Source of the DNA: Corydoras sp. C115
Lineage: Eukaryota; Chordata; Actinopteri; Siluriformes; Callichthyidae
Direction: 5' to 3'
Assembly (NCBI GenBank): GCA_019802505.1
Contig: JAFMOC010000017.1
Coordinates: forward strand, 2,628,501 to 2,692,500
DNA: 64,000 nucleotides
The first letter of the stretch is position 1, and each line of letters starts with the position of its first letter. Below the pieces are notes generated by a model. It made no database searches. It saw only the letters and a program-made list of their open reading frames with translations, and was not told where the DNA came from. Positions 24,779 through 36,900 of the stretch are shown piece by piece. Both the position numbers and the translations under genes were made by a program.

Positions 24779-25594
24779 TAAGGAGATCTTAAACGTCCTA
24801 TTAATAAAAATAAATACATATATAAAAAAACTATACACTTACCATTTATGCATGGGTGTAGTCTTACATATGCAGACTGTATTCCATGTGTATTACTTTT
24901 TAATTTGTCTTTTCTCTTAAATACACACAGAGCAGGTAGCATTTGGGTGGTTGGCAGCATCCTGCAGGCACAGCAGATGACGAACACAAACTGTGCAGCA
25001 ACAAATGAGCTACTGTCTCTTATTTTAAATCTGCAAGGTGGAGCAATATGGTAGATGTGTTTGATAGACCTCACAGTGGGTGGACACAGTGTATACTCTT
25101 GCAGCACTGTGTTTGATCCAATTATACAAATTCAACAAACACTTGTTGACCTTTAGAGGACAACAAGAAAATAGACATGTAATATATAATATAGACAGCT
25201 AACTATGTAGCAAATGATGGACTTCATGCAAAATATCAGAAGAGACATCTAGAGGTGTACACTGTTTATGGAATTTAACTACCTAACACTTTCTATTATA
25301 GATATTGTTATTATCGTAATGAAATGACATTTTTCAAATATGAGATTGATATTTTAAAATTTTCTTTGTTATCTGCAAGAGGCAGATTTACTCATAGTGA
25401 TAAACTCCTTTAAGAAAATAATTAAATATCCTTTTCACCTTCTTGTGAAAACTTAAGTTGTACACAGCCAAAGCAACCAAGCTAAGATTACCCACAGAAC
25501 TCAAGCCAGTGTGTTATCTCTGTCTTGTGATGTAGCAGTATTGCTTAACAACTCCCATATGGTATTTGGTGCTTATCTGAATGGGCAATCTAAC

Positions 25595-25837
25595 CTGGCA
25601 GAGAGTGCACTCCACTCCATAGCCGCTGATGCCCAGTCTGGTAAGCTGAACCACAGGCCTTGAGTTACGAGGCTTGCTTTCCAGGTCAATGCTCTGTGAT
25701 GTCTGACTGTTAAAGAGCACAAGAGGGGCCCTGTCTGCAGTGGTGGTTGTATCGTTGGCCCTCCTGTAGTCCAGACCTGGTATGGAGCTCCCACTGCTTT
25801 TTTTAACATTTGTGGGACACACAGCACTCAAGCCAGT
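25595..25837 (-). other. possible coding exon of an unidentified minus-strand gene
   Basis: On the minus strand, GTTTGTGTTCAG precedes 243 bases (81 codons) that are open in phase 0 and end TGCCAG before a GTTAGA donor. The reading has a normal protein-like mix, for example APLVLFNSQTSQSIDLESKP and VVQLTRLGISGYGVECTLCQ. I do not recognise it. The donor is weak and neighbouring exons were not convincingly found, so it may be chance or a non-coding transcript. Confidence 0.25.
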
Positions 25838-26567
25838 CTGAACACAAACACTTTAAACGTGAATAGAGAAGGTTAGCTGACTATAAACACTAATTCATTT
25901 AACATTTGACAGGCAAAGTGAAAAATAAACAGTTTATTATAAGTATGGTTATTAAAATTTGTATAAATAACTGTTTTGGGAAATATTCAGCATATAGCAG
26001 CAATGGCTTAAAATAATATGTCAAATTACATATTTTTCTACTTAAACTTCTACATGTCTTTAGATTAAAGCAATTTATCAATCACTACTGCAGAAAAATA
26101 CATATATATTGAAATATCTGCCTTGAGGGACCACACCCTGACAGAGTGCATGTGATGAAGATGAATGATAAATTCATTACAAATTCATGATGAGGATAAT
26201 GTAAAGCTTTCCTTTAAAGTTAGCTTGATAATGCAGGAATTCATCACCACTACAGAACCAGACAGACTCTGCTGATGGTGCATCATTTTTCCCTGGGTTA
26301 TACAAAATGTATGGAATGACACAAACCATATTTTTCCTTAAAAGGTAAGAAACACACCTATAAGAATGGTGAAAACAGGCTTGGTGTGCTTGCTGCAAAT
26401 GTTGCTGAAGCTAGCCAGTTAATAATACAAAAAGGCAGACAGAAAAGTGACACACAAAAGCGAAAGGCATAGAAATATGTACAAGTTTTTATTGACAAGT
26501 CATTAAATTATCAAAAAAGGTAAGCTTGCAGCTTGATGTCAAAAATATGGTAAACATGCTCTCTCTC

Positions 26568-26913
26568 GGCGGCACGGTGGCATAAAGGTTAACACGTTCG
26601 CCTCTCAGATCTAGGGATTCCCGGTTCGAATCCCCATCTGGGTAGAGTTTCCATGTTCTCCCCGTGTCTGCGTGGGTTTCCTCCGGGTTCTCCGGTTTCC
26701 TCCCACAGTCCAAAAACATGGATCAAGTCAATTGAATTCTCAAAATTACCCCATATAGAGTGTGTCTGTATGAGTGAGTGTGTGCCCAGCTATGGATTGG
26801 CGCCCTGTCCTGGGTCTATCTGCCCAGCGCCCGAGATGTTCTCCCCTGGATGGGCATGGGGAACCCCACCGCCACCCTAATAGAGGATAAAGCGGGAGAT
26901 AATGAATGAATGA
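26568..26913 (+). repeat. full-length tRNA-derived SINE with target-site duplication
   Basis: This 346-base copy starts GGCGGCACGGTGGCATAAAG (A-box region), has the B box GGTTCGAATCC, the shared core around TCCTCCCACAGTCCAAAAAC, and a tail of GAAT repeats. ATGCTCTCTCTC is duplicated on both sides (26556-26567 and 26914-26925). The layout recalls V-SINE/Mermaid-type elements of fish, but family membership needs a library search. Confidence 0.92.
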
Positions 26914-28009
26914 ATGCTCTCTCTCAAATCTGTCTTCAGACTTTTTTCAGATTTTATCAGAGCCGTGTGCCTGACCTGCTAGTTTTTCTGATCTCCACAC
27001 AGCTACTTTTTTTTTATACTACTATGGGTATTTATTGTCTAATAATGTTTAATCTAATCTTAAACTGATTAAAGATTTTAGATCGCTTAGTAGGAGTATT
27101 TCAGAGTAAGAAGACTTTTTGAGTATGTAGTATTTATACAATGTCAGATGCATCATATTGGCCGTATAACACACATCATTTAAGTTCAAAGGTCATATAA
27201 CCACTGTTAAAAATCCCAATGTTAAAAAATCTGAACATAATTTGATGTTGGACTAAATTATGTTGATTTTTATGACTAAAAATGTTTTAGGCTTATTTGT
27301 GTGTGTGTATGTGTGTGTGTGTGTCTGTGTGTATTTCACAGGGAAGGGGAAATGTGAAAAGCTGTGCAGCGACCCATGTAAGCGAGTAGAAACCTGATCA
27401 GGCCAGTAAAGACATCAGGTCTCTCCCCTTGTTTTCATTTTCTTCTACTGTTCCTCTCCTTCTTTATTTCTTTGTTGCCCACCTTTCCCTGCAGCGACAG
27501 CACACTAAAACCAGGGGCTGGGTTGGTTGCCCTGTCAGACCCTGAGGCCTAGTATCCCAGGTGGGAGACACTATTAACATCTACCAGAAGGAAACAGATG
27601 GGAGGGAGGACACTAATCTGAAACACACAAGTGTCTTTAGGAAAAGCTAACTCAAGCTTCCACACTGTGAACAAAAGGATCATTGTGGTAGCTGGTGAAA
27701 CCAGTAAATGTACCATATAGGCAAATGCCCACTTTTACAATAACATGCAAACAAATCCACAGTAAAAAATAAAACATTATTATTCCATTTTAGTTTTCAG
27801 GTGTCACTACGTACACTACACTACTAAAATTTTCAGGTGTCACTACGTACACTATTTAAACACATTAAAATTGAAGTGCTGGTATCTTTTTATTTTTACT
27901 AATATTACTTTAATATTTTAAATATAAAAAAATTATTTATTGGCCTGTCTTTGGTTGTGGCAATTATTAATTTCCAATTTACTTGACAGATCTTTTGACT
28001 GTGTAAATA

Positions 28010-28143
28010 AACAGGAGCAGTCAAAGGAAGAACAAACTCCACACAGAATAGACACCTGAATATTTTTTCCACCTGTAAATTAAAGCATATAACGTTTTGC
28101 AGTGAGGCAAGATAAATACTCACTAAGCCACCATGTCTCCCTA
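28010..28143 (-). repeat. diverged SINE fragment
   Basis: On the minus strand this ends in a head reading GGGAGACATGGTGGCTTAGT and keeps GTGTGGAGTTTGTTC from the core. The B-box region is lost. Confidence 0.5.
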
Positions 28144-29590
28144 TTTTCATGTAAATGATCTTTTTCTATTTTTTTTAAACAGTAATACAAAACTTGTTTT
28201 ACTACAGTTTGGGGACTGGGGTGGAGTTTATTTAGGGGTATATTTGGAGTTATATTAAATAATATTTTTCAAATACTAATGATCTTTCTTTAGAAGTAAC
28301 TATTAAGTTGCAGTTAATAAATGCAAAGAAACAAAATATGTGAACAGTCTGGTTTAGAATAATCCTGCTTAGTTTGGCTTTTTGACTTGGAACAGAAGTC
28401 AGAGGCTTTTCTACACCTCTGTAAGTTTATTTTCATAATAGTTGGAAGGGCAGTGGAGCAGTACATCAACCTGACTTCACGATTGATTGGTTTATTCTGC
28501 AGAGTATGCTTAGATGAAAAGGATTTGGGTGCTTGTATGTTTCTTCACTCAAGTAGAACTGTTTCTCCTCTGTATTGTGTTTAATTGTTGATATTCAAAA
28601 AGTGTTTTAGTGGCTGCAGGTGTTCATTTGGACCAAACAGAAATCAAACCTGAATTTAGCTGTTTTAACGCATCTTTACTGAATACATGAAAAAGAAAAA
28701 AATATTTCATTTTCTGATCTACTACTACTACCCTTCTGAACTATACTCTTCACAGCGTGATTGTAATATCTCAGGGATATCCTTTTTCATTCATAGTATC
28801 ACATTCACTGACTGGGAATTTGAACTTGGATAAATTTAGTAGGTGTGAAAACCTATGTGGTTTACAAAAGAAACACGCTTCCCACCATTGTTACCATCCT
28901 TCAGATTGAGGATGAAGCTGAAACTTAAAATAAAATAACATTGTATTAAACAAATCATTTCAATGATAGACTGGGCTAATGCAACCAGACTTGATGGGTA
29001 TTGCTCTATGGGGCTGAAAATTAAGTGGCCAAGAGGCTCAGTAAAAAAAAAAAACAAACAAAAAAAAACAACCCACAGAATCCATGCCTCCACAGGTCAA
29101 AAAACATAACCCCTCATTACAGTTTCATGTATTTACAGTCCCACATCTTGGCAGTTAAAGAACTGAGAAGTATACACCCTTATAACAAGTGCTTGTAATT
29201 AAACATTACAAGTCTTGAAGTAACTTTTACATAAATTGCAGACAGAAACTTTTTTATTAAAAAAAACTTCTTAGACTGTGGTTGGCTGAAATAAAATTGA
29301 AATTAAAGCATAATGAAATATTAAGCATGAAGATTAAATGAGAAAAGTAAAAGAGAGAGGCCATATCATAACGCTTGAAGCTTTTGACACTTTTACCCAC
29401 CTTGTGTTTCAGGTATTGGTACACTTTTGTTTTTGTGATAATTGGTTTGCTTGGCTTATTGACCTATATGCATTTGTTGCATTGGTATTAGTTTGTATTT
29501 ACATGTTTACCATACTTATGTCTAGCTGTTACAATCTGCCACATTCCATGACAGCATGTGTTCTGCTTTAACCTACTGCAGGAGTGAGTG

Positions 29591-29597
29591 AGAGAGT

Positions 29598-29656
<59 letters not shown>
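29591..29656. repeat. (AG)n tract upstream of ntf3 exon 1
   Basis: About 66 bases of mostly AG dinucleotides, ending 160 bases before the ntf3 start codon at 29816. It falls in the likely promoter or 5' UTR and is a pure purine strand. Confidence 0.9.
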
Positions 29657-29658
<2 letters not shown>

Positions 29659-29659
29659 A

Positions 29660-30350
29660 TATCACAATGCACTGTACCAGACACGGAGTAAGGTCTGTTT
29701 GAGCAGATCTGCACTACAGTGCGCCTTATCTTTTGGAAAGTTCTCTTTATTAAGGGATACTTAATAAACTCATCACCTTAATGTCGGGACTGCTGAACAT
29801 CACTCCATCGATGCTATGGTTACCTTTATTACGGTAGGCTACTTATTTTTATTATTTTAAAGTTTTACTAGTTTGATGGAAGCCTTAGATAGAATCAGAC
29901 AGAGTCCCATGCTGCGCTTTGACGCGACTTGCACAGTCGGCTTCTGTCGGCCAGTTTAACTCAATTCCCGATATTTTGAACCTCATTTCTATTTCATTTA
30001 TCTATAATAATGTAGTTCATGGTGGTACAACATTTGTAAAATCATTTAAACTGTATAAAATACATCTTTAGAGTTGGAGTTTGGAATCTATAGATTTGTG
30101 CGCAAACGGAGTCCCGGTGACAGTAAAAGGGAAATTTGCAAAAGAAGTGACTGTAAATGGGGCAACTGAAAAGGGTGAAATGCTATGCATTCGCAGCCGC
30201 AGGGGGAATTAAAAACCAGTATGGGCAAACTCACTCCTTCCCTTTTGCGGAATGTACTCCAAAGAGCAGAACACAATAGAGTTACGGGGCCGAAAGTGTG
30301 GCTGCGCCCCAAACCGCATCTTACCTGCTTAATAAGGTTTCTACATAGTG
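29660..30350 (+). promoter_or_regulatory. likely ntf3 promoter and first-exon region
   Basis: This stretch is richer in CpG than the surrounding AT-rich DNA (for example GCTTTGACGCGACTTGCACA near 29915 and GGGGCCGAAAGTGTGGCTGC near 30287). It surrounds the tiny first coding exon. NT-3 genes in mammals have two alternative first exons close together; a second, non-coding one could lie here but was not resolved. Confidence 0.45.
29816..29833 (+). CDS. ntf3: ntf3 first coding exon (18 coding bases)
   Basis: ATG GTT ACC TTT ATT ACG is followed by the donor GTAGGC. Joined to the acceptor at 43568 it gives MVTFITVLQVNLVMSIL, which follows the human long-isoform N-terminus residue by residue with three substitutions. 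The exon sits in a locally CpG-richer stretch after an AG tract, as expected near a promoter. It is far too short for open-frame searches to find. Confidence 0.8.
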
Positions 30351-30907
30351 CCGTAGCAAAGAGCATATTCTCATGGCTTGGCATGGATAGCAATCACGAT
30401 TATACTGACAAATTAAGGATTGTTGCAACAACGTATTTAATTGAGAAAGGTGTCTTCCCTCTGGAAACTTGCACTTGTATGACGCGCGTGTTGATAATAG
30501 TTAGCTATAGTGTTTGTAATAATATATAGAATGTATAAGAGTTTACATACAAAACAGCTCAGTCATTGGAATAGAACTTACTTGCAAGAACATGCAAAAC
30601 CTCTGGAAATGTGCATCAAAATGTAAATAGAAGTTCTGGCCTTCCCTATTGACCTTGATCAAGCATTTGGACATTGCTTACTGAACATCTGGAAATAAAC
30701 AAGGTTAATTCATTAATCTTTTATTTCACCTTGGTAATTCTGCAGTGTAAAACATTCTCATTTTATGTGCAGTCATTCAAGTAATAAGGATTGTGTTTAT
30801 AATAATGGCACCAATTACAAGTTTGGATACTTCAAACTAAATAAGCAGCAATATTAAACTTAAAGGCTTGTGCTGAAATGTAAAATGTAGACTTTTGCTT
30901 CACACAT

Positions 30908-30996
<89 letters not shown>

Positions 30997-33900
30997 AAAT
31001 GCCCCTCCAATCCCCCCCCCCCAGTCATTTTCAGTAACATGATGTGAGCATGAGCTTTTTTATATTATTATTTTTAATAGTCTTATGGGTTTTTCATGAA
31101 AAACTGCATAAGAAAGTACTGAGCTGGTACAAAACTGCACCATGGCACATTAAAGGTAATTCCTGAAATACTGTAAACTAAGAGCATTTAAAGATTTAAA
31201 CAGCAGAGCACCCTTTCATGTGTGTTATTCAATAATTGTAATGCTTTCACTATTATCTTTAAATGTGGCAAATAATCAAAACCTTTCAATGGGTAATGGG
31301 TGTGTCCTGGTGTTTGACTGGTATTGTAAGTAGTTTTGTTTCAAGTTATATATAACTCTGATCTTGTAGAAACATGAGCCACATATTACTAAAATAATAC
31401 TAAAATATTAAAATACTAAAATATTATTATAATAAAAATACCTTTGCACAGCAAAATGTAGCGTTAAATAATTAATGCAAAATTATTAGTTTACTCACAG
31501 CATGTTACTATTTTAGCTTCTGGAGTTGGAGCTTATTAATCTAATTTATACAGTTTCATATATAGACATTTAACTTATCTTATGGGGATTAAGATGAGTA
31601 ATGGAAAGGGAATGAAAAAAAAGCAGAAACATCTGACAAATCTGTTTCTAGTTTATGGACCTTTTTAAAAACAAAATCCTTTCAGATATTGGTTTATTTG
31701 AACATTTAGTGAAATGAGACTGTATAAAGTTTAGAGAAATATAAACACTTGGGTGTAGCTGCTAAGAACTGCTGCAAATGTAACCTAATTACACACTGCT
31801 ATTGTAAGATGTAAACAAAAAGAAAAAAAAGGATACATTAATTTTTAACAGTTGTATTTTAAAAGCCTTTGTTATTCATGGATCAAAATCTTTATCTTAA
31901 AATTAACTGGTAATGAATGCTGTCAAATAAATATAATGTATTTTTTAAACATAGAACAGTGTTCCAATAGAGTAGAAGTACCATTGAGTAAATGTACCTA
32001 GTTATGATTTATCACTGCACATATCACCCCCACACACATGCTCACTTGTACACATGAACACAAGTATAGGCACTGAAAGACAGTCAGAGTGAGTTTTGAT
32101 GTCTGAGGTCTTGTACAGGCCTGCCACACTGGAATCTGTCCAATACTGTTAATACATCTGGCACAAAAAACACTAAATGCATTTGCTTGATTCAGTAGGA
32201 GTAAGATTATGTAAACATGATCAGTTCTTTGTGCTTAATTATAAAGATCTGTCAATGCAGGTAGTCCATAGAGTACATCAAAATGTTGAGGACATAATAA
32301 ATATTTAACATTTGAACAATATGTTTTATTTCAAAGTAAAAAGAGAATTTCTTTGGCATCGTCATTTTAGCTCTAAGCTCATGGTCAGGCATGTATGTGC
32401 CTTAAAGGTAATTGCTTAAGCATTTGTGGATATTTTACGCAAGCTAGCCTGCCCACTAATGGAATATATAGTAGGGTCAACCTTCACCTAATCCTGCATG
32501 CCACACACCTTACAAGTCTATAAATGTTTTAACAGACATTGGATGAAAGATTTGAGGTTGTGAGAACTTGCAGATCACTAAAGATCTTCAGGAATTGAGG
32601 AAACCAGAACAAAAAGCTCACCTTAATAATACTTACAAACTATTTATAATATACTCATTACTATAGTCATTACAACAGGACTAAAACAGTAGAGGTCGTT
32701 ATTTTTCCTTGACCTGTTCATCCACTATTTATCATATAAAACAATAATGAAAATAGAATGTATTATTTGTCCACTGAGAAATAGTCACAAAATGTCTAAT
32801 TGTAAGAAAAATAGTACATAGTTCTTTCACTGCTGCATTTCCCTTCAAAACCAACAGTATTTTAGGAGTTTTAGCAGTAGATAAAGGAATTAAATACAAC
32901 AAGGAGAAGTTATTCATTCTGTTTGTGAAAGTGAATAGGGTGCCAATGTAAATGTTTAAATTGGCTGTCAGGATCTAGAGTGAGTAGGAAACATAGCAGC
33001 TTGGGACACACTTCAACTTGTTCATGCCCCCGTCAGGCAGTGCATAAAGAATAGTTCTACAATAGTTGAAAAGGAAGTGTTACACAGTATTTGACTATTA
33101 TTTGACTATATATATATTTTTTTTAATAAATAGTCTTTGTAATATTAGAAGCAGGACAAAAACAGCTCAGATCAAACTAGATGCTTAACTGAGTTGTTAT
33201 GTTTGTTGTTGCTGGTCAGAGCATAGATCTAAAAAATATAAGACAAATTTAAGACAAAATTTTAAGTTTTTTGGTTGTAAATGTTACTGTTAAATACAAA
33301 AGATTAATTCAGCTATATCAAAACCTTTGTGGAGGACCAGCATTAAGCAGCAGCCAGCTCATGGTTGGGTATGTTTTTTTTCCCCCATCATGAAGACAAA
33401 TAAAAAAGAAAAGTAAAGAATTTCTCAGTGATGCACCAACAGAATAACATAGCAATATAACTAGCACTTGACATATTGAATACATGTCTGATTTGCTACA
33501 CTCAGCAGTTATGGAGCTTATCAGTAAGGAATCACAAAATAAATATTAAGACATCTTGGAACTTGCTGTAGTTCTTGCTTGTCCACAATTTATTATTTTT
33601 TTATGCTGCTTTCTATATAATATTACTCATTATGACACATGGTGATTACTAAGTAAGACATTGAATAAATAGGTCAATATTATTTTAGCCTTCAAACTCA
33701 AAAAGAAATAACTTTCTTTTGGGATCCACCTGAGACTGGTTCCAGGGGGGTTATATCATTTTAGTAGCACTTGTGTCTGTAATGATGCCCTTTTCTTTCA
33801 AGATGTTTGATGCAAAAAGTCATTCTTCTCATTGATCTTCACATTGTAGCTAGGCTACATGATTCCATAATGGCCTACCTGTTCAGAACGATACAAAATT

Positions 33901-36900
33901 TATGTTTCTGTTTTTATACCATAAACTTATGGAATAATCAGATTTCTCTCTATTTTAGAGAGCGAGAGTGATCTTGTCCAGACACATCAAACAGACACAT
34001 TTTGCTCATCACAGTACAAGTGGTTATGTGTTTGCAAGCAAGTCCTTAATTTTAAATGGCTTTTTTTGGTGAGTTATCTTTTCCAATTAATCACATAAAT
34101 ATGTTAGTATTGTTACACATCCTTCACCAATACTTTGAATTTGTGCAGTTTTATGTCACTATCTAAGTCCTGTACTATTACTGTGTTCAATAGTTAGTTG
34201 TTGATTGTTTTTCACTTCAAATTTGCTTGGACTATATGCACAGTGTAAATCTGATCAGAAATGTACAGGACTGCATTCAAGTGTGATATCATTTTCGAAT
34301 ATGTCTATACTGAAATGGCCATACCCAGGCATGACCTCAGGTTTTTTTTTTCTGTATCCATATTTAAGCTGTGGGAAGCTTATAAATTTGTCCATATATG
34401 GAAGGGTTTAACCACTGATTATCAAATAAAATAAGCAGTCATCCAGACTGTCTTCCCTCAAAGTGCTTTTGGGAATTTAGTGCATGATGGCATGTGTCAA
34501 AAACAAATTGCATAATTGTCCTCCTCATGAAAAAAAAAAAATCACATCAAGGACAAAATGTTACACTGTCAGCCTAAAGGGGAAGAGATACTGTGTGAAT
34601 GGATCCATACTAATTGTGACCTTTAAGGCAATCCTGACCATGTTCTGTAATATCAAAAATATGTTGTTTTTAACGGGCGGCACAGTGGCTTAGTGATTAG
34701 CACGTTCCTCTCAGCGCTAGGGATTCCCGGTTCGAATCCCCATCTGGGTGGAGTTTCCATGTTCTCCCCATGTCCGCGTGGGTTTCCTCCGGGTTCTCCG
34801 GTTTCCTCCCACAGTCCAAAAACATGGATCAAGTCAATTGAGTTCTCTAAATTGCCCCATGTAGAAGGTTGTTTGTGTGTGTGTGTGTTTGTGTGCCCAG
34901 CGATAGATTGGCGCCCTGTCCTGGGTCTATCTGCCCAGCGCCCGAAACGTTCTCCCCTGGATGGGCATTGGGAACCCCACCGCGACCCTAATATAGGATA
35001 AAGCGGAAGATAATGAATGAATGAATGTTGTTTTTAACATCACTTTATCTCATAACACAAGAATCATTAACATCAAGATGTTTTGAGATGGCTTACTTAA
35101 TGTTCAGGATGAGCTGGTTTTTCTATTATGTGTGCATTTAAATGATTCTGGGAATAATGTTGTTCTTTAGAATGCTGAATAGCAAAACAAAACAATGTGC
35201 AACCGTCCACAGGCTATACACCTCTATTCTAAATCATCTTTTTGTCAGTATTGCACACAGGCATTAATAATAAACTTACACTTACACCTACTAACACTTA
35301 CAATACTGCAGAATTATATAAAAAGCAAAGCTGACAGTATGAAGATATATTTAGCAAATTACTTTGTTCAACAACATGATTTGTCTTTATTTTCCTACTG
35401 ATTCCACTATATAATACCTGCTGTCACTCAGATCATCTGAAGTCTATAACAATGGCCTTCATGTTAGCAAAGTTGGGAGGGAGGCACACACATCAACTGT
35501 TGTTTGAAATGTTATGCTCAGTTAGGCAGGTATTGTGGTGATTTGCATCAACAGGACAGAGTTTGCATTGTGTTGAACTTTTATACTGATAAACAGACAG
35601 TTGTTAGTTTACATCCACAAACTGCTACTCAAAAGATCCCTTATGTAAATTCTATATTTCATTGTATTTATTATATAATAGTTATTAGTAGTCAACAAAC
35701 ATCTACTTATTTTAATGTCATTGTTTATTGTTAAAGTTGTTGTTGATTACTAAATTTGGGGAATATTACAATATGTTTTTTTTTTTATTATTTTCCATTT
35801 TTTTAATTAAATTTGTTCTGATATATGTAGAAAGAATTCACAATTAAATGTTATTCAGATAAGTAACTCTTACTTTTCTAGATTGAATTCAATTAAATTA
35901 ACTTAAATATATATAAAACAATGGTGTGGGATTTTGTATTTGCTGTACCCTATAGTCAATATTGATGAAAATAGATGGCAGATTTTAAATTCAAAACATA
36001 CCCCTGTCATTAAAAATCTTTTTATCGGGAACTCTGATCCAGTGATGCACTAAAGACAGCTGGAACATGTTTGAGAATCCAAACACTATTTGGATGTACT
36101 GTACAAATACACATTCAGTGTTTTTACAGACTTCACAGCACTCAACATTTTCCATTAAGACATTCATCCTCTTATGTGATGGAACCTGATGATTAACTTT
36201 TCTTTTTTACCATTAACTGCACTGGCTAAATATAATAATCTGATTCCAAATAAATATTTCAAACAAAACAAAATAACCATAAAGGTTATTATCTTTCTTT
36301 TATTTTATTTCTTTCAAATATAATGGATTTAAGTTTTAAAATAATTAATTTCAGTTTGTATTTTGTTTGGCAGTGTAATATAAGGGCTGAAATAGCAAAT
36401 GGATTTTTTCCAGTCTTGCCCTACATGGACTAGTTTAAGGGCTCTCTGAATCTTTTTACTATATAGCTTTACTTTGATGGTAAATTATGAAACATTTGCA
36501 ATTTCAAATTTCTCTAAAGTGATGAGCCGTAATCAACCTTTTTATTAAGACTGTTTTTTTATATTCAACTATGATTTTTTTAGCAGTTATAAATATTGTG
36601 GTTGGTTTTAAAATGGTATTCACTACACTAACCTATAAATATTTTACAATTTTTTGGTGTGTGTCAGGAATGGAATTCTAAATATTTTTGTATTTACAAA
36701 AAAAAACAAAAAACAAATAGTTGGTCAATGGAAAATTGTCAATAACATTAAAGGTATTAATGAGCTGACAAATTCTTGTGTTTATATATTTTTTAAATGA
36801 CCCAGTTTTTTAGGAAATGAGGTTGTTTTAATGGGTGTCAGATAAATCATTCACCATCTTTGATCTGCACACAGCCGTCCAGATGGAAAGAGTTTTCAGT

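Larger units (their letters stand above)
14168..29815. other. 15.6 kb region between tbc1d30 and ntf3 with no identified gene
   Basis: The first few hundred bases are probably the 3' UTR of tbc1d30. The rest is AT-rich with SINE remnants, an L2 tail, one full SINE, and TA, CA and GT microsatellites. Open frames here are short, lack splice support and match no family I know, apart from two weak exon candidates on the minus strand. A GC-richer, repeat-poor stretch at about 27340-27620 could be a conserved non-coding element. Confidence 0.6.

Noticed and set aside
24848..25107. Possible exon on either strand near 24930-25040
   Set aside because: The plus strand has an acceptor and a donor (CTGCAAG/GTGGAG), but the reading is short and unlike any family. 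The minus-strand reading lacks a donor.
26620..26632. tRNA-like A and B boxes at the start of the SINE copies, considered as tRNA genes
   Set aside because: The head cannot fold as a full tRNA and leads directly into the SINE body, with target-site duplications around the whole unit.
30088..30529. Overlapping frames on both strands (101 and 114 codons), one with a CAG/GTAAGA donor on the minus strand
   Set aside because: They lie in the CpG-richer ntf3 first-exon region, where stops are rarer. Neither matches a known protein.
29591..30993. AG and CA arrays considered as CRISPR or satellite arrays
   Set aside because: They are simple dinucleotide repeats without spacers or longer units.
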